In this document: one piece after another, positions 25,016 to 34,435 of the stretch | How positions within the stretch are numbered: the stretch's first letter is position 1 | Layout of the letters: the number at the start of each line of letters is the position of its first letter | From: Rudaeicoccus suwonensis | GTDB taxonomy: Bacteria; Actinomycetota; Actinomycetes; Actinomycetales; Dermatophilaceae | Length of the DNA: 64,000 nucleotides | Direction: 5' to 3' | Assembly (NCBI RefSeq): GCF_007829035.1 | Contig: NZ_VIVQ01000001.1 | Span: 2,170,001-2,234,000, forward strand | Made by a program: the position numbers and the translations under genes | The notes under the pieces: model-generated | Databases searched by the model: none | What the model was told of the DNA's origin: nothing | The model's input: the letters and a program-made list of their open reading frames with translations, nothing else

Positions 25016-26478
25016 ATGCCGACGTCCCAGGACCGACCGACGACGCCACGGTCGACGACCTGATCGCGGCCGCCGCGGCGGCGTTCACCCGCACGGTGCA
25101 GAGCACCCCGGCGGAGCGCGGCGAGTGGTTGGCGGCCGCAGCGGATGCCCTTGACACGCACTCCGAAGAACTGGTTGCCATCGCGCATCGCGAGACGCAC
25201 CTGCCGGCAGCCACCCGGCTGACCGGAGAACTCGCGCGCACGAGCTTCCAGTTGCGGCTGTTCGGTCAGGTGCTGCGTGACGGTGCCTTCCTCGGCGCGA
25301 CGATTGACCACGCCGACCCGGAATGGCCGATGGGCGCCCGTCCCGACCTTCGTCGCATGCTGGTTCCCATCGGACCGGTGCTCGTCTTCGCGGCCAGCAA
25401 CTTCCCCTTCGCATTCAGTGTCGCCGGTGGTGACAGCGCGGCGGCCCTCGCGGCTGGTTGCCCGGTCGTGGTCAAGGCTCATCCGGGCCACCCCGAGCTG
25501 TCGGCCAGGGTGGGTCAGATCGTCAGCAGCGCACTCGTCGAATCCGGTGCACCCACAGGTATTTTCGCGGTCATCCACGGTCAGGATGCCGGCGTGCACG
25601 CACTGCGGCACCCGCAGATCCAGGCGGCCGCGTTCACCGGTTCGGTGGCCGGTGGCCGTGCGCTCTTCGACATCGCCGCGGCTCGACCGCGACCCATACC
25701 GTTCTACGGCGAACTCGGGAGCATCAACCCGGTCGTCGTGACGAGGGCCGCGCTGACCGAACGTGGTCAACAGATCATCGACGGGTTCGTCAGCTCGTTC
25801 ACCCTCGGATGCGGGCAGTTCTGCACCAAACCGGGTCTGGTGTTCGTGCCCGACGATGCCGACATCGATGCGGAGCTGGCCGCGGCCGTGGCCGCCACGG
25901 CGCCGGCCCCGATGCTCAATGAGTCGATTCATCAGGGCTTTTCGGCACGTATGGCGCAGCTGTCCGCCGGCGACGGTGTTCGAATCGCGCAGGCGCCTGG
26001 CGGCGGCCAGGACGCACCGGCGGCCAGTGTGTTCCGACTCACCGCACAGCAGTTCATCGACGAGCACGACAACTACGGCGCCGAGGCGTTCGGTCCCGCG
26101 TCGGTCGTGGTCGGCTACCGGGATGTCGATGAGCTGACCCGCATGCTCGACCTGGTCGAGCCCAGCCTCACCGCGAGCATCCAGGCGCAGGAGTCCGACG
26201 CAGCGGACCTGCGCCCGGTCATCGACCGGTTGGTGTCGCTGGCCGGGCGAGTGTTGTGGAACCAGTGGCCGACCGGCGTCACCGTCTCGTGGGCGCAGCA
26301 GCACGGCGGCAGTTACCCCGCGACCACGGCACCGACGACGACATCGGTCGGCACCGCAGCGATCGAGCGCTTCTTGCGCCCGGTCGCCTGGCAGGGCTTC
26401 CCCGACGCGCTGCTGCCTGCTGCTGTGCGGGAGTCGAACCCGTGGTCGCTGCCGCGACGCGTCGACGGACAGCGCTGA
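25012..26478 (+). CDS. 2-oxoglutarate semialdehyde dehydrogenase (NADP-type)
   Basis: A 488-residue aldehyde dehydrogenase of the KGSADH type that finishes aldarate breakdown by making 2-oxoglutarate. Active-site residues are visible: Asn130 in ASNFPFAF, Glu234 in YGELGSINP and Cys271 in GCGQFCTKPG. The substitution-rich N-terminus and the late 'WNQWPTGV' motif match the aldehyde dehydrogenase (NADP+) family used in oxidative uronate pathways. Start ATG 25012 overlaps the previous gene by four bases. The MFS transporter gene follows after 60 bases. Confidence 0.9.
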   Translation: MNADVPGPTDDATVDDLIAAAAAAFTRTVQSTPAERGEWLAAAADALDTHSEELVAIAHRETHLPAATRLTGELARTSFQLRLFGQVLRDGAFLGATIDHADPEWPMGARPDLRRMLVPIGPVLVFAASNFPFAFSVAGGDSAAALAAGCPVVVKAHPGHPELSARVGQIVSSALVESGAPTGIFAVIHGQDAGVHALRHPQIQAAAFTGSVAGGRALFDIAAARPRPIPFYGELGSINPVVVTRAALTERGQQIIDGFVSSFTLGCGQFCTKPGLVFVPDDADIDAELAAAVAATAPAPMLNESIHQGFSARMAQLSAGDGVRIAQAPGGGQDAPAASVFRLTAQQFIDEHDNYGAEAFGPASVVVGYRDVDELTRMLDLVEPSLTASIQAQESDAADLRPVIDRLVSLAGRVLWNQWPTGVTVSWAQQHGGSYPATTAPTTTSVGTAAIERFLRPVAWQGFPDALLPAAVRESNPWSLPRRVDGQR

Positions 26479-26538
26479 TCGATATACAGCACCACCCGCA
26501 CGACCCAGCATCCACACCATTCACAGAAGGCAAGGCAC

Positions 26539-27981
26539 ATGACTGCAACGACGCATCCAGCGCCAGCTCCCGCGGGCCGCCCGGTCAGCCGCACCACGCT
26601 GTACCTGTTCGGTGCACTCGGCGGGATCCTGTTCGGGTACGACCTCGGGATCATCTCCGGAGTGCTGCCGTTCATCGGCAAACAGTGGCACCTGGACAGC
26701 TGGGACAAGGGCGTGGTCACCGCCAGCGTCTCGGTGGGCGCCGTTGTGGGTGCGGCGATCTCGGCCAAGGTGAACCTCCGGTTCGGACGCCGGCACACCA
26801 TCCAGGCTGCAGCGCTGATCGTGCTGGTGATGACGATCTTCACCAGCACCGCGCCCAGCTTTCACGTGCTGACCCTGGCGCGCTTCGCCGTCGGCATCGG
26901 CATCGGTCTGTCGTCGTCGACGGTTCCGACCTACATGTCCGAACTCGCTCCCGCACGCTTGCGCGGCGGCCTGGGCGCGCTCAACCAGATCTTCATCGTG
27001 CTCGGCATCCTCATCGCCTTCATCACCAGCTACTGCCTGGGCGAGATCGGCGGCGACTACGGTCACTGGCGGTGGATGATGGCCGGCGCCGCGGTGCCGG
27101 CGCTCGTGTTGCTCATCGGCCTGCAGCGCCTACCCGAGACACCACGCTGGTTGCTGACCCGTGGGCGAGACGACGAGGCCGCAGCAGTTCTGTTGCAGGC
27201 GCACGGTTGTCAGGAATCAGCCGACGCCGAATTGGCAACACTACGAGCGGTGATCGCCGACACAGCCGCCACCACCCGCGGCCGACTGCGCGATCTGTGG
27301 CGTCCGATGGTGCGTCCGATGCTGATCGTGGCCATACTCCTCGCGGCCGGCCAGCAGTTGTCCGGTGTCAACGCGATCAACGCCTACTTCCCGACCATGC
27401 TCATCTCGCTGGGCTTCGCCACCCAGGCGGCCTTGCTGTCCGGTGTACTGCTGGGCCTGAGCAAGTTCATCTTCACGGCGTGGGTGGTCTTCGTCGTCGA
27501 CAAGTGGGGCCGCAAGCCGCTGCTGCTGATCGGCAGCATCCTGATGGCCGTCACGCTTGCCGGCGCGGGCTTCGTGTCGACCACGGTGCATGAGACCGAC
27601 GCTCGAGGTCTGCTGATGTTGGTGCTCATCATCATGTATCTCGTGGGCTACGAGCTCGGCTGGGGTGCGGTTGTCTGGGTCATGTGCTCGGAGGTCTTCC
27701 CCCTGCGCGACCGAGCATCGGGTATGGCGGTCGCCAGTGTCGTCCTGTGGTCGTTCACCGGGATCGTGACGGCGGTCTTCCCGCTGATCTCGGCAAAGAG
27801 CGGACTGGGACTGGGCGGTGCGATGTATCTGTTCGCCGGTGTCAACGTGGTGCTCTTCCTGTTGGTCCGGTGGCTGGTGCCGGAGACCAAGGGCCGCTCT
27901 CTGGAGGAGATCGAGATCGACCTGCGCCACGGCAAGGATGTCGTCACCGAACACGCCCAGCAGGTCACGCCTGCTGCCTGA
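26539..27981 (+). CDS. MFS sugar-porter family transporter
   Basis: A 480-residue protein with twelve predicted membrane segments and the marks of the sugar porter family: GYDLGIISG in helix 1, RFGRRHT loop, PETPRWL after helix 6, GQQLSGVNAINAYFP in helix 7, DKWGRKPLL and the closing PETKGRSLEEIE. It sits between the semialdehyde dehydrogenase and the second dehydratase, so its substrate is likely a uronate, aldarate or related sugar. Start ATG 26539 is preceded by GAAGGCAAGG. Confidence 0.88.
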   Translation: MTATTHPAPAPAGRPVSRTTLYLFGALGGILFGYDLGIISGVLPFIGKQWHLDSWDKGVVTASVSVGAVVGAAISAKVNLRFGRRHTIQAAALIVLVMTIFTSTAPSFHVLTLARFAVGIGIGLSSSTVPTYMSELAPARLRGGLGALNQIFIVLGILIAFITSYCLGEIGGDYGHWRWMMAGAAVPALVLLIGLQRLPETPRWLLTRGRDDEAAAVLLQAHGCQESADAELATLRAVIADTAATTRGRLRDLWRPMVRPMLIVAILLAAGQQLSGVNAINAYFPTMLISLGFATQAALLSGVLLGLSKFIFTAWVVFVVDKWGRKPLLLIGSILMAVTLAGAGFVSTTVHETDARGLLMLVLIIMYLVGYELGWGAVVWVMCSEVFPLRDRASGMAVASVVLWSFTGIVTAVFPLISAKSGLGLGGAMYLFAGVNVVLFLLVRWLVPETKGRSLEEIEIDLRHGKDVVTEHAQQVTPAA

Positions 27982-28027
27982 TTGCGCAGTGCCCACCTGA
28001 ATTCGTCTGGAAGAGAGAGCAATTCCC

Positions 28028-29146
28028 ATGTCCGACGCCATCGTCAAGGTCGACATCGCATCAGCACGACTGCCGCTGAAGGAGCCCATCAGCGACGCCA
28101 AGGTGCTCACCGGTCGGCAACGCCCGATGACCGAGGTCGCCTTCCTGTTCACGACCATCACCACACGGGACGGTCACGAAGGCCTGGGTATCAGCTACTC
28201 CAAACGAGCAGGTGGGCCTGCGCAGTTCGCGCATGCCGTCGAGGTCGCACCGCGGCTAATCGGTCAGGATCCGAGCGACATCGGCAAGATCTGGACGTCT
28301 CTGGTCTGGGCCGGGGCGTCGGTGGGCCGAAGTGGCGCCGCAACGCAGGCCATTGCCGCCTTCGACATCGCGCTGTGGGATCTGAAGGCTCGTCGCGCCG
28401 GACTGCCGCTGGCGAAGCTGATCGGCGCCGAGCGCGACGCGGTTGCGACATACAACACCTCCGGCGGCTTCTTGCACACGCCGATCGAGCAGATCCGAGA
28501 CAACGCCGACCGCTCCCTGGCCGCAGGTATAGGCGGGATCAAAATCAAAGTGGGACAACCGGATTGGCGCGAGGACCTGCGCCGCGTCGAGCTCATCCGC
28601 GAACACCTGGGTGACACACCGCTGATGGTCGACGCCAACCAGCAGTGGGACCGCGCCCAGGCGAACCGGATGTGCCGAGCGCTGGACGGCATGAACCTCG
28701 TCTGGATCGAGGAGCCACTCGACGCGTATGACGCTGTCGGCCACGCCGAGCTGGCGCAGCGCTTCGACACGCCCATCGCCAGCGGCGAGATGCTCGCCAG
28801 CATCGGCGAGCACCTGGCCCTCATCGAGCACCGGTCCGTGGACTTCATCCAGCCGGATGCACCCCGCGTCGGCGGTATCACGCAATTCCTGAAATTGCTC
28901 ACGATCGCCGAACAGCGCCATCTTTCGCTCGCCCCGCACTTCGCCATGGAGATCCACGTGCATCTGGCGGCGACCTATCCGCACACCACCTGGGTCGAGC
29001 ACTTCGACTGGCTCGAGCCGCTATTCAACGAACGCCTCGAGACACGCGACGGCTGCCTCGTCGTGCCGGATCGCCCTGGACTCGGTCTGAGCCTGAGTGA
29101 TCAGGCACGAGCCTGGACGGTGGCCACCACCACCGTCACCGGCTGA
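28028..29146 (+). CDS. Galactarate/L-talarate-type dehydratase
   Basis: A 372-residue enolase-superfamily (mandelate racemase subgroup) enzyme. KIKVG (Lys172, Lys174), VDANQQW (Asp202, Asn204), EEPLDAYD (Glu228), GEM (Glu254), QPDAPRVGGI (Asp277) and APHFAMEIH (His304) match L-talarate/galactarate dehydratases closely. It would feed galactarate into the same 5-keto-4-deoxyglucarate pool. It follows the transporter after 46 bases and has a GGAAGAGAG ribosome site. A short terminator-like hairpin lies after it. Confidence 0.85.
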   Translation: MSDAIVKVDIASARLPLKEPISDAKVLTGRQRPMTEVAFLFTTITTRDGHEGLGISYSKRAGGPAQFAHAVEVAPRLIGQDPSDIGKIWTSLVWAGASVGRSGAATQAIAAFDIALWDLKARRAGLPLAKLIGAERDAVATYNTSGGFLHTPIEQIRDNADRSLAAGIGGIKIKVGQPDWREDLRRVELIREHLGDTPLMVDANQQWDRAQANRMCRALDGMNLVWIEEPLDAYDAVGHAELAQRFDTPIASGEMLASIGEHLALIEHRSVDFIQPDAPRVGGITQFLKLLTIAEQRHLSLAPHFAMEIHVHLAATYPHTTWVEHFDWLEPLFNERLETRDGCLVVPDRPGLGLSLSDQARAWTVATTTVTG

Positions 29147-29163
29147 TCTCCGCGCCACCTGAT

Positions 29164-29185
29164 GCCGAGATTCAACCTCGGCTTT
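29164..29185 (+). terminator. Putative terminator after the aldarate operon
   Basis: GCCGAG (29164-29169) and CTCGGC (29177-29182) form a 6-bp stem around a 7-nt loop and are followed by TTT. The position, 18 bases after the last gene of the operon, fits a weak intrinsic terminator. Confidence 0.55.
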
Positions 29186-29397
29186 CATGGCGTTTCTATG
29201 GACATGCTGTGCGTGGGGGTGTTGCATGGAATGACATCACCCACAGCGACACTCGTTGCAGCCAGCCAATGACTGATGCGGGATGTCGACCCTCAACAAC
29301 CAAGCGCGAGTCTGCGACGGACGCCGAATTGTCATACGCCCGAACACCTTCGGCGGTCTGACCCGAACGGTCGACTCTGCCGTGGCTCACGCAGAAT

Positions 29398-31053
29398 GTG
29401 AGCAGCCCAATGACGAACAGACACATGCTGCGCCCCCTGACCGCTGCCGCCACGGCCGGCAGCCTCGCTGTCGCGTTGACCGTCGCAGGCAGCGCGTATG
29501 CCGCATCCGACCGCATTTCGGCACCACCCGCTTGCACACCTGGCACCACCGTCACCACCGGAAAAGGCGCCGTGTGCGGCCTGACGACCGACGGCGTGAC
29601 GACCTACGGCAGCGTGCCGTATGCCGCAGCACCCGTCGGCAAACTGCGGTGGCAGTCGCCCCAGCCTCACGCAGCCTGGAAGGGCGTGCTTCAAGCGACG
29701 ACACCCGCACCTGAGTGCAGCAATGCTTTCGCGCAGACCGGCACGAGCGAGAACTGCCTCAACCTCGAGATCGAGACTCCTGCCGGCACCCGCCCCGGAG
29801 AGAAACTGCCGGTGATGTTCGAGTTCCACGGCGGCGGGTTCCTGGGTGAAGCACGCACCGACGACGGCTCCAACCTGGTGCGCACCGGCAAGGTCGTCTA
29901 CGTCTACGTCAACTACCGGCTCGGCGTGCTCGGTTTCCTGGCCGACAAAGCGCTCGGCGCGCACTCGGGTGACTACGGCCTGCAGGACCAGCAGGCCGGC
30001 CTGCGCTGGGTGCAGCAGAACATCTCACGGTTCGGCGGAAACCCCTCCGATGTCACCGTTTTCGGCGAATCAGCCGGTGGCGCCAGCACCTGCGCCCAGG
30101 TCGCGTCCCCCACCGCGAAAGGGCTCTTCAAGAACGCCATCAGCATCAGCGGCTTCTACAACTACCAGAACAACATCGTGTGGTCGAAGGCCGACTGCAA
30201 GTCGTCGTACTTCACCGAAGCCCAGGCTCAGGCCGTCGGCGCGACGTTCGCCAAGAAGGTCGGCTGCGGCAAGGCGATCGACGTGCTCGCCTGCCTGCGC
30301 AAGATCCCCGCAGCGACCCTCATCAAGGAACAGGGCCAAGTCGGTGACCCCACCGGCGGCGGCACGATCGGCCCCATCATCAACGGCACGACGCTGACCA
30401 TGTCACCGGTCACCGCGCTGACGACCGGCCATGCCAATCACGTCACGCTCATCACCGACGTCGGTCGTGACGAATTCAACGGAGGCGTCTACAGCAACTC
30501 ACTCACCCCTGATGTCGTCGTCGCCGACAACACCACGCAGTTCTATCAACTCGTGAACGAGGAGTTCGGCAGACTGGCACCGACAGTCGAAAAACTCTAT
30601 CCGCTGTCGAGATTCGCATCACCGTTCACGGACTACCGCACGATCATGGCAGACTCCGCATCGGTCTGCCCGATGCTGCAGGTCGACGCGGCAGCCTCGC
30701 GGCACATGACGATCTATGCCGACATCGACGCCGACGCGGACAACCCCGCTGGCGAGAACCTCACCCTGCCGCTCGGAGCGCAGCACAGCGGCACCAACGG
30801 CCTGGTGCACTTCGACACCTCGAAGCTGGACGCGAATCAGGCGGCCCTGCAACTGCAACTGCTTTTGGAGTGGACACACTTCGCCGCCACAGGCAACCCA
30901 GTTGCCGCGAACACGCCGGCATGGCCGTCATATCTGCCAGGTCAGCAGCAGGTGATGATGCTGCAGCCGGCCGACACCAGCATGACCGAACCCGCGAGTT
31001 TTGTTGCCGCACAGCACAACTGCGGCTTCTGGGACACAGTGACGCACTACTGA
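29398..31053 (+). CDS. Secreted type B carboxylesterase
   Basis: A 551-residue esterase of the carboxylesterase B family. Residues 1-40 form a signal peptide (hydrophobic AATAGSLAVALTVAGSAYA, cleavage after AYA). The oxyanion segment EFHGGGF, the nucleophile elbow FGESAGG and Cys pairs (for example CACLRK region) are typical; NYRLGVLGFLA is conserved. The start is GTG 29398 or ATG 29410. It converges with the AddA-like gene 13 bases away. Its substrate is unknown, though a role in releasing acetylated or esterified plant sugars for the neighbouring operon is possible. Confidence 0.85.
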   Translation: MSSPMTNRHMLRPLTAAATAGSLAVALTVAGSAYAASDRISAPPACTPGTTVTTGKGAVCGLTTDGVTTYGSVPYAAAPVGKLRWQSPQPHAAWKGVLQATTPAPECSNAFAQTGTSENCLNLEIETPAGTRPGEKLPVMFEFHGGGFLGEARTDDGSNLVRTGKVVYVYVNYRLGVLGFLADKALGAHSGDYGLQDQQAGLRWVQQNISRFGGNPSDVTVFGESAGGASTCAQVASPTAKGLFKNAISISGFYNYQNNIVWSKADCKSSYFTEAQAQAVGATFAKKVGCGKAIDVLACLRKIPAATLIKEQGQVGDPTGGGTIGPIINGTTLTMSPVTALTTGHANHVTLITDVGRDEFNGGVYSNSLTPDVVVADNTTQFYQLVNEEFGRLAPTVEKLYPLSRFASPFTDYRTIMADSASVCPMLQVDAAASRHMTIYADIDADADNPAGENLTLPLGAQHSGTNGLVHFDTSKLDANQAALQLQLLLEWTHFAATGNPVAANTPAWPSYLPGQQQVMMLQPADTSMTEPASFVAAQHNCGFWDTVTHY

Positions 31054-31066
31054 GCGGGCCGGTCGA

Positions 31067-34000
31067 TCAGACGACCGCGCGCTGCCAGACGCCCTGCTCG
31101 TGCACGAACAGCAGGATGCACGCCGACACCGGCAACCCCGTTGCCGTCTGCACCATCTGTCGATACGCCAGCAGCTGTGGCCGGTAGTACGCAGTGCGAG
31201 TATCCAGTGCCGCCTCGGGGATCTGATCGGTCTTGTAGTCGACGATCACCAGGGAGCCGTCATCGTCCTGGTACAGCAGGTCGATGACGCCCTCCAGGAT
31301 CTGCCCGTCATCCGGTATGCCGACGAACATCTCGCGCCAGTGCCGACGGTCAGCGGCGCACTGAACCACGTTGTGTGACAGGGCGTTCCGGGCAAGGGTC
31401 GCCACCAGCTGCTCGTATGGCGTGACGCCCTCGGCGATGCACTGCGCCGCGACGACTGCAGGCAGGTCAGCACCGTCACCGCGCAGCTCGACCGCCTGCA
31501 ACGAGCCGTGCACGGCTCGACCGATGGCCGCACCGTCGCGGCCCTTGGCCCACGCAGGCGAGTCGAGTGCACGAGCACCCTTCGCCGCTCCGGGCGGTGA
31601 CACCTCCTCGGCGGCGCGTGCACCGGCAGCGTCAGAGCCGACCGCCGGCGCCTCGGCATCCGTGACCTCCGCATCATCGGACGTCTGAGGATCGGCGGCG
31701 ACTGCAGGTGCGCCGGCACCCAGCAGCGCCTGCGGGTCCGTGCCTTCGAGCCCGGACGCGCTGCGGGACCACGAGGTTCGCGTGCGGTCGGTCGCCTGCT
31801 GCCACTGGCGCTGCCAGTCGTCGAAGTCCGGTGGTGGCGTCACCGCCCGTTGCTGCGTCGAGGAGGCCCCGGCGTCGGTCGGCTCCGGGCTGAGCACGTC
31901 AGCGCCCGCACCGATCGCGCCGCTGGCAACCAGCAGGTCGGCATTGCTCCGAGCGTTTCTCGACGACCGGTGCAACGAGACAACGAGATGGTCACGCGCA
32001 CGGGTCGCGGCGACATACATCAATCGGGCACGCTCAAGGTCACCCATCTGCTCGTCGATCGGCGCGTAGTCGTCGAAATCTGCTGTAGCGAGGTCCTTTT
32101 GGACGCGCAGCTCATAGTCGTCGTGGCGCCAGAGCAACTGCACCCCGGTGCTGTTGCGCGGCTGGGACGACAAACCGGACAGGATCACCACCGGGAACTC
32201 CAGGCCCTTGGCGGCGTGCACCGTCATGATGCGGACGGCGTCGACGTCGAGCTCCGGCAACAAGGACTCCGACGCTTGGGCGGAACTTTTGGCCTGGCCG
32301 GCGGCCCAGGCGAGATACGCGCGTAGCCCGCCGTGTTCGACCTCCGCCCAGGCACGCGCCTGATCGATGACATACCGCAGCCGCCGCCACGTGTCGCGTG
32401 CCCGAGGGCCGTCTCCGGCGAGCTCCATGACTCGTCGATCGGTGACGATCGTGTCCAGCAGCTCGCTCGGAGCGAGCCACGGTGCCCGGAAATGCAGCCG
32501 CCGCAGGTAGTTCACGCTGCTGCCCACCGGATGATCGACCAGGTCGTCCGGCACCCGAGCGCGCAGGTTGAAGCTGCCGCCGTCACGCTTCCAGGTCCAC
32601 AGGTCGTCGTCACCGCACCCGAAAAGTGGCGACCGCAGGGCCGTCACCAGTGACAGTTCGTCCGACGGATCGGCAATGACACGCGCCGCAGCAAAAACAG
32701 CGCGCACCTCAGGCGCGGCATACACCAGCGAACTCGCATCGGACCGATAGTCGATGCCGGCGCGATCGAGTGCGGTCTCCAGAAAGGGCAACGACGTGCG
32801 CGCCGGAATCAGGATCGTGATGTCTCGCTTGCGCACCGGCCGCCATTCGCCACAGGTGCCCTGGGTGGTCCACCCGTCGCGCAGCGCCGTCTGAATGACT
32901 CCGGCGACCTCGTCGGCCTCGATCTGACGAACCTGGGCGATGCGCATGGGCTTGGAATCCTGCTCATGCGGATGCTCGCCGAGGATCCCCACCGATGGTC
33001 CTGCCGTGGCGGCAGACCGGACAGGATCAAGCGCCTCGTATGCCGGTTGCGCATCATGCTGCTGCTGGATGTGTTTGCCGAAGACCACGTTCACCCAATC
33101 GACGATCGGTGTGGTGGTGCGGAAATTCGTTGTGAGCGCGACGCTTTCGCCGATGACCTCACGCGCGCCGAGATAGGTGCGGATGTCGGCGCGGCGGAAC
33201 CGGTAGATCGACTGCTTCGGGTCACCGACGACGAACAGCGAGCCGGGTGGCACCTCGACCTGACGCCAGTCATCCTGAGTTGCCGTAGCCCCGCCTGCGA
33301 TGCGGGTCGCGATCTCGATCTGGATCGGGTCGGTGTCCTGGAACTCGTCGAGCAGCAGTCGCTGGTAGCGGTGCTGCAGGCTCGCCCGCACTTCGGCGTT
33401 GTCCCGCAACAGGTTGCGCGTCAACACCAGCAGGTCGTGAAACTCCAGGGTGCCATTGGCCCGCCGCTCCTCCGCAGCCGCCAGCACCTCCTGCGAAAAC
33501 CAGCGGGCCAGGGTCCGCAGCACAGCCGCCTTCAACGGGGCGAGTGCGTCTTGCGCTGCCGCGTGCAGCCCCGGGATGTCGACACGCAACGCCTTGAGGT
33601 CGCCGCTCTTCCAGTTCTCCTGGCGTCCGCTCTTGCCGACCTTGAGCGCGGGCACTGCGGACAACCACCGAATCTCGGTGATGAGATCCGCTGTGGTGGG
33701 ACGAGATTGCAGCCACTGCTCGATCTGCAGCATCGGCGCGAGCAGGGTGTCGTCGTCGGCGGTGCAGTGCCTGCGTTGGTCGAGCACGTCCTGCGCCGCG
33801 CGCCGGATCGCCGTGGAATCGGGCGTGCTCAGGCGAAGCGCAGGGTGGCTCAGCACGTGCGAGTCGATGAGATCCCAGTCGTTGCCGAGCTGGGTCGCCA
33901 GCTGCTGCAACTGGCTCTCGGTGACGCCGAGTTCGATTGCGGCCAGCAGGGTTTCGCCCATTGCATCGTCGTCGAGCAGGCGACGCCACATCGTGCGCCA

Positions 34001-34435
34001 GCGCGCCTCTGCAGCGACCGACGAGCCCACGGCGTCGCGCACCTCCAGCAGCGGCGGGATGCCGGCTTCGATCGAGTGCTGCACGAGGATTCGCTGGGCA
34101 AACGCGTGCAACGTGCCGATCGCGGCAAGATCGAGACCGTCGAGCGCTGCATCGACCAACTCGTGATCGTGGTCGGCACGCGCCTTCTCGAAGGACTCCC
34201 GGAGCCGCTCGCGCAACTCGGCTCCCGCGCGTTCGGTGAAGGTCACCGCCGCGATGTGCTGAATGTCGATGCCGTCTCGCAACACCAGGGTCCGAATGCG
34301 CCCCACCAGTGCAGAGGTCTTCCCCGAGCCGGCACCGGCATCGACGAACAAGGTCTCGTCGGTGCACTCACAAATCCGGCGGCGCGCGTCCGCATCGGTC
34401 AATTCATGGACTTCAGAGTCGAATTCGCCGCTCAC
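31067..34435 (-). CDS. AddA-like UvrD-family helicase-nuclease
   Basis: A 1122-residue superfamily 1 helicase with a C-terminal nuclease. Walker A VDAGAGSGKT (31-40), DEFQDTDP, VGDPKQSIYRFRRAD, TVHAAKGLEFPVV and MYVAATRARDHL are the helicase motifs; near the C-terminus EGVIDLLY...VIVDYKTD and QLLAYRQ are the PD-(D/E)XK nuclease residues. With the AddB-like partner it should form a heterodimer that resects double-strand breaks. It starts at GTG 34435, which overlaps the partner's stop codon by four bases. Between helicase and nuclease is a low-complexity Ala/Asp/Pro linker (31640-31870). Confidence 0.88.
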   Translation of the reverse strand: MSGEFDSEVHELTDADARRRICECTDETLFVDAGAGSGKTSALVGRIRTLVLRDGIDIQHIAAVTFTERAGAELRERLRESFEKARADHDHELVDAALDGLDLAAIGTLHAFAQRILVQHSIEAGIPPLLEVRDAVGSSVAAEARWRTMWRRLLDDDAMGETLLAAIELGVTESQLQQLATQLGNDWDLIDSHVLSHPALRLSTPDSTAIRRAAQDVLDQRRHCTADDDTLLAPMLQIEQWLQSRPTTADLITEIRWLSAVPALKVGKSGRQENWKSGDLKALRVDIPGLHAAAQDALAPLKAAVLRTLARWFSQEVLAAAEERRANGTLEFHDLLVLTRNLLRDNAEVRASLQHRYQRLLLDEFQDTDPIQIEIATRIAGGATATQDDWRQVEVPPGSLFVVGDPKQSIYRFRRADIRTYLGAREVIGESVALTTNFRTTTPIVDWVNVVFGKHIQQQHDAQPAYEALDPVRSAATAGPSVGILGEHPHEQDSKPMRIAQVRQIEADEVAGVIQTALRDGWTTQGTCGEWRPVRKRDITILIPARTSLPFLETALDRAGIDYRSDASSLVYAAPEVRAVFAAARVIADPSDELSLVTALRSPLFGCGDDDLWTWKRDGGSFNLRARVPDDLVDHPVGSSVNYLRRLHFRAPWLAPSELLDTIVTDRRVMELAGDGPRARDTWRRLRYVIDQARAWAEVEHGGLRAYLAWAAGQAKSSAQASESLLPELDVDAVRIMTVHAAKGLEFPVVILSGLSSQPRNSTGVQLLWRHDDYELRVQKDLATADFDDYAPIDEQMGDLERARLMYVAATRARDHLVVSLHRSSRNARSNADLLVASGAIGAGADVLSPEPTDAGASSTQQRAVTPPPDFDDWQRQWQQATDRTRTSWSRSASGLEGTDPQALLGAGAPAVAADPQTSDDAEVTDAEAPAVGSDAAGARAAEEVSPPGAAKGARALDSPAWAKGRDGAAIGRAVHGSLQAVELRGDGADLPAVVAAQCIAEGVTPYEQLVATLARNALSHNVVQCAADRRHWREMFVGIPDDGQILEGVIDLLYQDDDGSLVIVDYKTDQIPEAALDTRTAYYRPQLLAYRQMVQTATGLPVSACILLFVHEQGVWQRAVV

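Noticed and set aside
26420-26445. A tRNA T-loop-like stretch (GGGAGTCGAACCCG)
   Set aside because: It lies within the conserved C-terminus of the aldehyde dehydrogenase; no acceptor, D or anticodon stem can be built around it.
24808-26520. A 570-codon minus-strand open frame opposite the aldehyde dehydrogenase
   Set aside because: Composition (Arg/Gly/Asp repeats) is that of an antisense shadow, and the opposite strand has a full catalytic ALDH.
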